A stretch of DNA of 64,000 nucleotides, from positions 1,116,001-1,180,000 of the forward strand of contig CP136956.1 of the NCBI GenBank assembly GCA_033105485.1, written 5' to 3'. A program made the position numbers and the translations under genes. Of the stretch, positions 25,573 through 33,582 are shown in pieces. The DNA comes from LVI-A0039 sp033105485. Lineage in GTDB: Bacteria > Bacillota_I > Bacilli_A > UBA3375. The notes beneath the pieces are model-generated. The model was given only the letters and a program-made list of their open reading frames with translations, was not told where the DNA came from and searched no databases. Within the stretch, counting starts at the first letter, position 1, and each line of letters begins with the position of its first letter.

Positions 25573-27078
25573 TTAGTTACTGTTAGTTCCTGTTGTTTCG
25601 ATTTCTAGTAAATCCGCTAAAGTTAATCCAATGTCTTCGTTTGTGAACATTCCATCAAAGTTCTCGGCCCCAACTCCAATTGCACTAGCTTCCACAAATG
25701 AGGCAGTATGGGCGTGGGTTGTAAAACCGATGTTAGCTCGATCAGCAGTTATTTGATTGACGACTGTAGCTAAAGGATCATATGCTCCATAATCATCATA
25801 GAACGCTCCGATATAACCATCATCGGGGTCAGGTGTTGTATTGTCCATTCTTGTCATGATATCTTCTAATTGCTTGCGCTCTTTATCAGATAGATCACCT
25901 AATCCATAATCATCTTGTAAATAAGCAAGGACTTTTTGGTGGTCCATTCCTTGTTTGTATTTACCTTGAATCATCGCTTCTGTTCCACCATTATAGTCGT
26001 CTAATGTACCTAGATTTAAGAAGTAGTTACTTTCGTCTCCTAGTCCTAAACCACCCGTTTCATGGTCAGCACCAACAACAATTAAAGTTTCATCGGCATG
26101 TTGTTCGTAGAACTCAAGTCCTGCTTGAATTGCTGATTCAAATTCTAAAGTTTCTTGAAGCATTGCTGGTGCATCATTTGCGTGCGCGGCTTGATCAATA
26201 CGACCACCCTCAATCATCATAAAGAATCCATCTTCGTAGTTGTTGTACATGTAATCAATACTAGATTCTGTAATTTCACTTAAACCTGGTGCCCCATCAG
26301 GAGTATCAATTTCATAATCTAAGTGCGAGTCGTTAAATGTTGCAAGCACGGGTGTTTGGGTATCACCAACTGTATTATTAAATTCATCGATGTCATCGAA
26401 GTATGTATAACCTTTATCCTCATATTCTGTGATTAAGTTTCGATCATCTTCACGTTTTGATCCTTCTTCCGATTGTGGCGTAAGGTAACTAGTTCCTCCA
26501 CCTACTAATAATTCTGGTTCAAACTCAAGTTGTTCTTCAGCAATTAATGATTCATTGTCACGGTCATTACTGTGTGAAGTAAAGGCAGCCGGTGTTGCAT
26601 GAGTGATTCTAGTAGTAGTTACAACCCCGATTGGAAGTCCGGCGTTGTGTAAACCATCGCCGAGGTTAACCATCTCATCAGCTTCGGTATCGATATCTTG
26701 AATTTTCAATTGCTCTTCTTCATCGTTTTCGCTAGATAGCTGGTTATCATCAAGTGGCTGAGTTGCTATCTGCCCGTTATTCGTATCAACTCCAGCCGAC
26801 ATTGCTGTTGCAGTAGCTGCTGAATCAGGAATATATGAGTTGTTAGACTGGGTAGAATACATTCCAATTGATGGTAAGTGGTTCATCTCTAACTCTTTTC
26901 CTTGGGTATAATCTTGATAGTACTCAGCTATAGTGCGCTGTGCAACTCCCATTCCATCTCCAATATAAAATAATACATATTTTGGTTTATCAGTTGTTGC
27001 TGTTTGCTGTGCAGTTGTTGTAATACCGCATCCGCTTAGTGTCATAAGTAAGACACTAAAAACTAATATTCTTTTCAT
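25573..27078 (-). CDS. phoA: Alkaline phosphatase, lipoprotein
   Basis: A 501-residue enzyme with a lipoprotein signal ending in the lipobox LSGC (Cys17), so it is anchored outside the membrane. Metal and active-site elements of the PhoA family are all seen: 'FYIGDGMG', the nucleophile Ser in 'PDSAATATAMSAGV', 'THATPAAFTSHSNDR', 'MIEGGRIDQAAHAND', 'GADHETGG' and a late His in 'TTHAHTA'. It releases phosphate from monoesters outside the cell. It is a lone gene on the minus strand, with AAGGAG before the ATG. No Pho box was identified. An unusually acidic insert (about 110-140) marks it. Confidence 0.92.
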   Translation of the reverse strand: MKRILVFSVLLMTLSGCGITTTAQQTATTDKPKYVLFYIGDGMGVAQRTIAEYYQDYTQGKELEMNHLPSIGMYSTQSNNSYIPDSAATATAMSAGVDTNNGQIATQPLDDNQLSSENDEEEQLKIQDIDTEADEMVNLGDGLHNAGLPIGVVTTTRITHATPAAFTSHSNDRDNESLIAEEQLEFEPELLVGGGTSYLTPQSEEGSKREDDRNLITEYEDKGYTYFDDIDEFNNTVGDTQTPVLATFNDSHLDYEIDTPDGAPGLSEITESSIDYMYNNYEDGFFMMIEGGRIDQAAHANDAPAMLQETLEFESAIQAGLEFYEQHADETLIVVGADHETGGLGLGDESNYFLNLGTLDDYNGGTEAMIQGKYKQGMDHQKVLAYLQDDYGLGDLSDKERKQLEDIMTRMDNTTPDPDDGYIGAFYDDYGAYDPLATVVNQITADRANIGFTTHAHTASFVEASAIGVGAENFDGMFTNEDIGLTLADLLEIETTGTNSN

Positions 27079-27358
27079 AATAACTCCTTACTTTGTATTC
27101 AACCATATCATATCAATTCAATTTATTTTACAAAGTAAATAGTAGGTTAAGTTTAGATTAATAATATATTAAAGGTTTGTTAAATTCAAATTAAGAAATA
27201 GAACGACTGAAAAAGAAAGTACCAAATGAAAAATAGTTATTTTCATTTATCATAGGTTTTAATAATCATGAAGTTCTTTATTTATGTAAATTTAGATTTG
27301 AAATGAAATATATTTCATTATGTGTAAATCTAATATATAATTGCTATAAAGGAGAGTT
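27079..27358. promoter_or_regulatory. Control region of the GH38/NanE operon
   Basis: A 280-base AT-rich region between divergent genes. It holds two inverted repeats: AAATGAAAA-N7-TTTTCATTT (27224-27248) and AATGAAA-TATA-TTTCATT (27302-27319). The second overlaps the -35 position of a promoter with TATAAT at 27336-27341 in front of the RpiR gene. It is likely bound by that RpiR regulator. Confidence 0.6.
27302..27319. promoter_or_regulatory. RpiR operator candidate, site 1
   Basis: Perfect palindrome AATGAAA-TATA-TTTCATT positioned over the -35 region of the rpiR promoter, which suggests autoregulation. An identical pair of arms recurs at 28140-28157. Confidence 0.65.
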
Positions 27359-28141
27359 ATGAACTTTAAGAAACAATTAACATATAAAAAAGAAATATAT
27401 ACCAAATCAGAGAAGCTAATCGCCAATTACTTTTTGAAAGGAAACAAATCAGTAACTTCGAAACAATTAGCAGAAGACTTACATGTTTCACCAGCGACAA
27501 TATCAAGGTTTGTAAAAAAAATTGGATATGCTAACTACGATGTCTTTATTGACGCCTATAATTATGAACTGGAGCTTGCAAGCGGTTCTGAGAATGTAAC
27601 GGAAATCTACCAAACGCATTTAGATATGCTAATTGAAAACTATAAATTACTTGATGAAGATAGTATTAATAAATTAATATCTATGTTTGGGAAGAATAAA
27701 ATAGTCATTGCAGCAATAGAAAACACATCGCTCTCATGTATTGATTTTGCTAAGCGTCTAGGGCGATTTGGAATTGATGTTCGTGTTGCGAAAACACAAG
27801 AAGAAATAGTTATCGAATCTACTTTATTAGAAAAAGGAGATGTTTTCATTGTAGTTTCAATTAGTGGGATAAATAAAAACTACGAAAAAGTTCTACATAG
27901 ATTAAAGCGTAAGAATGTATATTGTTATGGAATATCGACTAATGCTAAAAATATAATTGGATTATGTGATGACTATTCATTGATTAACTTGGACAACTCA
28001 AGTTTATTATCACAAAACTATTCGTACTTATATCCACTAGTTATTATTTTTGATAACACCTATATTAGGTTTGAGAAAGAAACGACAGAAAAGCAAAGAG
28101 CAAACAAAAGTAAAATCATTGATGAGATTTTAGAAGCATAA
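27359..28141 (+). CDS. RpiR-family regulator with SIS domain
   Basis: A 260-residue protein. The HTH_6 domain covers residues ~5-75 ('TSKQLAEDLHVSPATISRFVKKIGYANYDVF'). The SIS sugar-phosphate isomerase-like domain covers ~105-235 ('IVIAAIENTSLSCIDFAKRLGRFG', 'GDVFIVVSISG'), which usually senses a phosphosugar. AAAGGAG precedes the ATG. It heads the ten-gene operon, and its stop codon overlaps the second operator copy. NanE and ROK kinase downstream point to an N-acetyl-hexosamine-6-phosphate ligand, as for MurR/NanR-type RpiR proteins, but this is inference. Confidence 0.85.
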   Translation: MNFKKQLTYKKEIYTKSEKLIANYFLKGNKSVTSKQLAEDLHVSPATISRFVKKIGYANYDVFIDAYNYELELASGSENVTEIYQTHLDMLIENYKLLDEDSINKLISMFGKNKIVIAAIENTSLSCIDFAKRLGRFGIDVRVAKTQEEIVIESTLLEKGDVFIVVSISGINKNYEKVLHRLKRKNVYCYGISTNAKNIIGLCDDYSLINLDNSSLLSQNYSYLYPLVIIFDNTYIRFEKETTEKQRANKSKIIDEILEA

Positions 28142-28198
28142 TGAAATCAGTTTCATTATGTTGCAATTGTAAACATTACCGAAGTGGTAGAATATAAT
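28140..28198 (+). promoter_or_regulatory. RpiR operator site 2 and internal promoter
   Basis: AATGAAA-TCAG-TTTCATT (28140-28157) lies about 50 bases upstream of an extended -10, TGG-TAGAAT (28188-28196), with a poor -35. The upstream position and weak -35 would fit activation by the RpiR protein as well as repression. Confidence 0.6.
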
Positions 28199-28216
28199 TG
28201 AAATCAAGGAGGATTT

Positions 28217-29629
28217 ATGGATAATTTACGTTTATTAGCTATTATTATTGTAGTTGTATATTGTATTGTTGCTATGATTAGAAAAAAAATGTCAACAATT
28301 ATTGCACTACCAGTAATGGGATTACTAGTTGCATTTATTGCAACAGTAGGTTTAGCAGATGGGAGCTTAGGCGGTTTATATTCTCATCCTAATATTTATG
28401 GAACAATCGATGAAACAACTGGAGAAGTTATGATTCAACAAGGAATCATGGCTGGAGTTTTAGGTGAAGGTGCGAAGATGATGTCTTCAGCAATTGTATC
28501 AGCAGTATTTGGTGGAGCTTTAGCTGTTTTACTTAAGAAGATCGGTGTTGTTGAAGAGATTGTTAAGACAATCGCTGAACTTGTTGGTGATCGTCCATTA
28601 ATGATTGGTCTTGCATTCTATTTTGTAACAACACTTGTGTTTGCTGCAATTGGTGGTTTAGGACCAGTAATTTTAATCGGATCAGTTGCTTTACCAATTA
28701 TGATGTCAGCAGGTATTCAGCCTCGTGATGCAGGAGCAATTATTTTATTAGGTCTATCAACTGGTGGGGTAATTAACCCGGCTAACTGGGCAACTTATAC
28801 AACAATTTTAGAGTCAGCTGGTGTTGAGCACAGTGAAGCTTACCAAACAATTGTTAACATGTCATTTATGATTTTCTTAATTGTATTAATTATCTCAGCA
28901 TTATTCGTTGTATACGCGGTTCGCTCAACTACGTATTCTCGTGCGTGGGTTAAAGTTGATATAGAAAGAAAGAAATTATCAAAAATGCTTTTAATCGCAC
29001 CGATTGTACCAATTATTATTATCTTTGGATCATTAGTAGTTACGAAGGTAAATCCAAGTGCAGAGTTAGTTTCACCAGAACTTGCAATCTTAATTGGTAT
29101 TATTTATGCGGCAGTACTTTCAGGTAAAAAGAACAAAGGTCAGTTAATTACAGCTTCATTTGTGCAAGGGGTTCAAGAAGTTTCAGGGGCAATTGTCTTA
29201 TTAATGGGATTAGGTATTTTAATTAAAGGGTTCCAATACTATACAGTAACACCTCTAATCGTGCCTGCTACTCAAGTTTTAGTAGAAGCGTTAAGAAACC
29301 CATGGTTATACGTTGTTGGATTTACAATTGCAACGCCGCTTGTTCTTTACCGTGGACCTTTAAACACATTCGGAATTGGTGGAAGTATTCCTTCTATCTT
29401 TGCAGCAGCTGGATTTAGTCCGCTAGCATCTATTTATGCGCTTCGTGCAGTAGGAAACTTACAGGGCTTCGGGGATCCAACTAACTCGCAAAATATTTGG
29501 GTAGCAGACTTTGTTAAAGTTGATCCAAACGAAATTACTAAACGAGTTATCACTATCGGGTTTGTGATGTCATTCGCAGTATTATTATTTGCAGTACTAA
29601 CACACCCAGAAATGTTAAATACACTATAG
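28217..29629 (+). CDS. Permease of the ion-transporter superfamily (GntP-like)
   Basis: A 470-residue integral membrane protein with roughly 12 hydrophobic segments. 'AAIGGLGPVILIGSVALPIMMSAGI' and 'LLGLSTGGVINPANW' resemble the conserved loops of GntP/CitM-type ion-coupled carboxylate transporters. It starts behind AAGGAGG. It is the only transporter in the operon, so it should import the operon's substrate, probably unphosphorylated and anionic. The exact family is uncertain; no substrate can be read from the sequence. Confidence 0.65.
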   Translation: MDNLRLLAIIIVVVYCIVAMIRKKMSTIIALPVMGLLVAFIATVGLADGSLGGLYSHPNIYGTIDETTGEVMIQQGIMAGVLGEGAKMMSSAIVSAVFGGALAVLLKKIGVVEEIVKTIAELVGDRPLMIGLAFYFVTTLVFAAIGGLGPVILIGSVALPIMMSAGIQPRDAGAIILLGLSTGGVINPANWATYTTILESAGVEHSEAYQTIVNMSFMIFLIVLIISALFVVYAVRSTTYSRAWVKVDIERKKLSKMLLIAPIVPIIIIFGSLVVTKVNPSAELVSPELAILIGIIYAAVLSGKKNKGQLITASFVQGVQEVSGAIVLLMGLGILIKGFQYYTVTPLIVPATQVLVEALRNPWLYVVGFTIATPLVLYRGPLNTFGIGGSIPSIFAAAGFSPLASIYALRAVGNLQGFGDPTNSQNIWVADFVKVDPNEITKRVITIGFVMSFAVLLFAVLTHPEMLNTL

Positions 29630-29636
29630 GAGAAAT

Positions 29637-31763
29637 ATGAATAAGAAAGTAAGAATTGGTATTGATGTAGGTGGAACATTTACAGATGCAGTATTAATCT
29701 GTAATCAAACAGGTGAAATATTAGCAAAAGAAAAAACTCCGACTACACACTATTCAGAAAATGGAGTAGCAGAAGGTATTGTTACGATTGTTGATAAAGT
29801 AATGAAATCTAATAATATTAATCCTGATGATGTTGTGTTTATTGCACATGGTACGACACAAGCAACAAATGCATTATTAGAAGGAGACGTTGCGAGTGTT
29901 GGAGTAATTGGGATTGCTTCAAGTATGATGGCGAAAAAAGAATTAACAATTGATAACATCGAGTTAGCTCCAGGTCGTAATTTAAATATCATTACCAAGG
30001 TTATTAAGCCAAGCGAAGCTACTGAAGAGAAAGTTTCGGCACTAATTGATGAATTAATCAGTGAAGGTGCTGAGGTTATTGTTGCGAGTGAAGAATATTC
30101 TGTTGACAATTCAACTCTAGAGAAGAACATTGTGGAATTATGTACAGAAAAAGGAATCTTAGCAACATCAGGTCATCAAATTTCAGAATTATACGGTTTA
30201 CGTGTTAGAACTAAAACAGCAGTAGTAAATGCATCACTTATTCCAAAAATGCTAGAAACAGCCCTTATGACTGAGGAAGTTGTAAAGAAATTAGGAATTA
30301 AATCAGAACTTATGATCATGCGTGCTGACGGTGGAGTTATGTCAGTTCAAGAGATTAAAGAACGTCCAATCTTAACGATGTTATCAGGGCTTGCAGCTGG
30401 AGTTGCTGGTGCCTTAATGCACGAAAAAGTTACAGACGGAATCTTCATGGAAGTTGGTGGAACTTCTATTGATATCTCAGTTATTAAAGATGGTAAGGTT
30501 ATGGTAAACAATGCATCTGTTGGAAATCATAAAATGTACTTAAAAGCGCTAGACGTTCGTACATTAGCGATTGCCGGTGGATCAATGATTAGAATCTCAG
30601 ATGATAAAATTGTTGACGTTGGGCCACGTAGTGCTCACCTTGCAGATTTAGAGTATGAAGCATTTAATAGCTTAGATGGTGAATTATCAATTGATACGAT
30701 TCAACCATTAGACAAAGACCCCGCAGACTATGCAGTAATTAATACAGCAACTGGCCGTTACGCACTAACATTATGTGGTGCAGCTAACTTACTAGGATAT
30801 GTTGATGCGAGTGATTATGCATATGGAAAGCAAGAAGAAATTAAAAAAGCATGGACTACGCTTGGAGCAAAAATTGGGATGAGTGCTGAAGAGGCAGCTC
30901 GTCAAGCGATGGACATTGCAACTGATAAAATTTGGAAAATCATCAGCAGTATGATTAAAGAATATGAATTAGATACTAGATTCTTAACGTTAGTAGGTGG
31001 TGGTGGTAGTGCCGCAGTTACAACCGCAGCTTTAGGTGAAAAGTATCAAGTAAGTCATAAAATTGCAAACAATGCACCATATATTTCAACAATTGGGGTT
31101 GCATTAGCAATGGTCCGTGAGCAATTAGAAAGATCAATTATTGATCCAAGTACTGAAGATATTAAACAAATTAGAATTGATATTACTAATAAAGTAATTT
31201 CATCAGGGGCTAAAAAAGAAACAATTCAAGTTGATATTACAATTGATTCACAGAAAAACATCCTACGTGCAGTGGCAACAGGAGCAAGTGAATTTAATGA
31301 AAATGCAAGCATCAACAAATTATCAGAAAAAGAATTAAAAGCAATGCTTGCAACTGGATATAACTGTCAATCCGAGGAGATTGTAGAACTTGCAAAAAAT
31401 GGTTCATTTAATGTATTTGATGTTCCAACTACAGTTGAAAAAGTATTTGGGTTAGTTAAATCAAAAGTTAAGTATTTATGTGTAGTTAACAATGAAGGGG
31501 TAATTTTAAATAGATTAAAAGGTGGAAAAATTAAGGTTACATCAAAAGGACAATATTCAACTGCATTAGCAGAGTTGATTGAAGACATGTCAACATATTC
31601 AGATGCAGGTAAGACAATTCCGAAATTATACTTATTTGCAAATCACCAACACTATGATTACTCAGGTTTAATTAATGAGGAACAAGTTTACACAATGATC
31701 CAAATGGATATGGAAAATATTAAAGAAGATGAAATCCTAATGTTTACTGCTGAAGGAAAATAA
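29637..31763 (+). CDS. Hydantoinase/oxoprolinase-family protein
   Basis: A 708-residue protein, 7 bases after the permease. The N-terminus has 'IGIDVGGTFTDAVLI' and 'FIAHGTTQATNALLEGD', the phosphate- and nucleotide-binding motifs of HyuA/oxoprolinase A (ASKHA fold). 'EVGGTSIDISVI' and 'LVGGGGSAAV' occur further in. The last ~170 residues are an extra C-terminal region. Family members use ATP to open cyclic amides such as hydantoins or 5-oxoproline. No HyuB partner is present, which is unusual for the classic two-subunit enzymes. The stop overlaps the next start. Confidence 0.82.
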   Translation: MNKKVRIGIDVGGTFTDAVLICNQTGEILAKEKTPTTHYSENGVAEGIVTIVDKVMKSNNINPDDVVFIAHGTTQATNALLEGDVASVGVIGIASSMMAKKELTIDNIELAPGRNLNIITKVIKPSEATEEKVSALIDELISEGAEVIVASEEYSVDNSTLEKNIVELCTEKGILATSGHQISELYGLRVRTKTAVVNASLIPKMLETALMTEEVVKKLGIKSELMIMRADGGVMSVQEIKERPILTMLSGLAAGVAGALMHEKVTDGIFMEVGGTSIDISVIKDGKVMVNNASVGNHKMYLKALDVRTLAIAGGSMIRISDDKIVDVGPRSAHLADLEYEAFNSLDGELSIDTIQPLDKDPADYAVINTATGRYALTLCGAANLLGYVDASDYAYGKQEEIKKAWTTLGAKIGMSAEEAARQAMDIATDKIWKIISSMIKEYELDTRFLTLVGGGGSAAVTTAALGEKYQVSHKIANNAPYISTIGVALAMVREQLERSIIDPSTEDIKQIRIDITNKVISSGAKKETIQVDITIDSQKNILRAVATGASEFNENASINKLSEKELKAMLATGYNCQSEEIVELAKNGSFNVFDVPTTVEKVFGLVKSKVKYLCVVNNEGVILNRLKGGKIKVTSKGQYSTALAELIEDMSTYSDAGKTIPKLYLFANHQHYDYSGLINEEQVYTMIQMDMENIKEDEILMFTAEGK

Positions 31764-32275
31764 TGGATATAAATTATCAAACATTAAAAGCAGATAGGTA
31801 TTACAAACATTTAAGTACAAATGATAAACAAGCAATACTTGAAAAGGCGCCTAAAATGGCGTCTATTCTTGCAAGTGAATATAGTCCAAGTAAAATACTA
31901 GAAAGACTAGAAGCTGATCGATTTAAGATTAACTTAGTAAGAAATGCAGAGCAGTCGGCTGTAAAATATCGTGCTCGAATTGAAATCGGAAAAGAGCGAA
32001 AAATATTTATCTATGAAGATTCGATCGAGGAGTTTACTACTAAGTTTCCACAAGTAACTAAGGAGCAAGTTAAAATGATGTTTTTAGCTCATGAGTTCCT
32101 CCATTACTTAGAACATACGCAGGAAGCGTCGTTAAAATATGAAATTAAAGTTAACCAATTTGGCTTTAAACGTACAAGAAATATTCACGCATATTCTGAA
32201 ATAGTAGCGAACGAATTTGCAAAACTTGTAACAAACAGTAGTATAAATCCAATGGAGATTGATAAGGAGAATTAA
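31763..32275 (+). CDS. Small protein with an HExxH zinc-protease-like motif
   Basis: A 170-residue protein whose ATG overlaps the previous stop and whose stop overlaps the next start, so it is fully embedded in the operon. 'FLAHEFLHYLEH' (about residue 110) is an HExxH motif as in gluzincin-type metallopeptidases and ImmA/IrrE-like proteins. A downstream 'EIVANEFAKL' could supply the third ligand. I do not recognise a named family. It may be a peptidase or amidase acting on the same substrate. Confidence 0.55.
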   Translation: MDINYQTLKADRYYKHLSTNDKQAILEKAPKMASILASEYSPSKILERLEADRFKINLVRNAEQSAVKYRARIEIGKERKIFIYEDSIEEFTTKFPQVTKEQVKMMFLAHEFLHYLEHTQEASLKYEIKVNQFGFKRTRNIHAYSEIVANEFAKLVTNSSINPMEIDKEN

Positions 32276-33582
32276 TGTATGATGTAGTGATTGTAGGTGG
32301 TGGAACTGGTGGTGTAGCTAGTGCAGTTTCATATGCTAAGGCCGGATTTAAAACGGCAATAATTGAGAAACAACTATCATTAGGAGGAACGCAAACAAAT
32401 GGTCTTGTAACACCTTTTATGCCGAGTCAAGTTTCTAAATCTAATATTTCCAAAATAATATTAGATAATTACCAAAAGTATGACAAAGATACAGAAAAAA
32501 TTGAATTTGAACAAGCTTATTCATTTAACCCAGAACTGTTCCAATACTCATTAGATCGACTAATGGAAGATTTAGGGGTCGACGTATATTATGATATGAT
32601 TTGTACTTCAGCTGAAGTTAGCGATCAAACGATAGTATCAGTTACTGCACAAAATGCATTTACAACAATGAAGTTTGAAGCGAGTTTATTTGTAGATGCT
32701 TCTGCTAACGTTCAATTAGGTAAATTAGCAGGATTACCACTGCAAACAGATGATAGTGTAAAACAAGCAGTGTCGCTAAGATTTGAAATTGCTAACATTG
32801 ACTTAATACGTCTTAAAGCTTTCTTAGTAGAAAAAAATTATAAATTTGGCAACTTAGAAAAACCATATTTAGAGTTTGTGTATGTGCCTGAAAATGAACT
32901 TGTCATCGGCTTAAAGCCATATGTTGAACAAGCGATTAAAGATGGGATTATCACATCAGACGATGCAAGATACATCCAAGGGTTCACAACTCCATCAACT
33001 GATGGATTACTAAGTTTCAATGGGCCACAACTACCTAATATTTATGATATTTCTAATCCATTACAATATTCAAAAGCAATTAGTCAAGGACGTCATATGC
33101 AACAGCGTCTTCATAAATTCCTAAAACTATATATTCCTGGTTTTGAACAATCATTTATCTCTAAATCAGCAAACATGCTAGGAGTTCGTGAAAGTAGTAG
33201 GTTACTTGGAGTGCAAACCGCTACTGGTGATGACTATTTAAATCGACGTAAAGACACGAGTTCAGTAGCCAAAGGTGACTGGTATATTGACATTCATTCT
33301 GATGATATTGAAGTTGAATCTGACTCATTTAAGATGAAATATAATGCTGGTGAATATTACGATATTCCGTATGGAACATTAGTATCTACTCAAGCTGATA
33401 ACTATATTAGCATCGGTCGTCATATTTCAACAAGTTTTGAGATGCAAGCATCAACTAGAATCCAATATACAATCTATATGATGGCTGAAGAACTTGGGAA
33501 AATATATCAGTATTGCCAGGCAGAGGACGTAAAAGTTAATGATGTAAAATCAATCAAGAAAGGTTATTATGAATCAAAATAA
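32275..33582 (+). CDS. FAD-dependent oxidoreductase
   Basis: A 435-residue protein. The N-terminal dinucleotide-binding motif is 'DVVIVGGGTGGVASAVSYAKAGFKTAIIEK', followed by 'LGGTQTNGLVTPF', as in the FAD_oxidored (PF12831) family. A mid 'VDASANVQLGKLAGLP' and late 'NMLGVRESSRLLG' also fit. These oxidoreductases often act on secondary alcohols or amines of sugars. It overlaps the HExxH gene by one base and the GH38 gene by 14 bases. The substrate is unknown. Confidence 0.8.
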   Translation: MYDVVIVGGGTGGVASAVSYAKAGFKTAIIEKQLSLGGTQTNGLVTPFMPSQVSKSNISKIILDNYQKYDKDTEKIEFEQAYSFNPELFQYSLDRLMEDLGVDVYYDMICTSAEVSDQTIVSVTAQNAFTTMKFEASLFVDASANVQLGKLAGLPLQTDDSVKQAVSLRFEIANIDLIRLKAFLVEKNYKFGNLEKPYLEFVYVPENELVIGLKPYVEQAIKDGIITSDDARYIQGFTTPSTDGLLSFNGPQLPNIYDISNPLQYSKAISQGRHMQQRLHKFLKLYIPGFEQSFISKSANMLGVRESSRLLGVQTATGDDYLNRRKDTSSVAKGDWYIDIHSDDIEVESDSFKMKYNAGEYYDIPYGTLVSTQADNYISIGRHISTSFEMQASTRIQYTIYMMAEELGKIYQYCQAEDVKVNDVKSIKKGYYESK

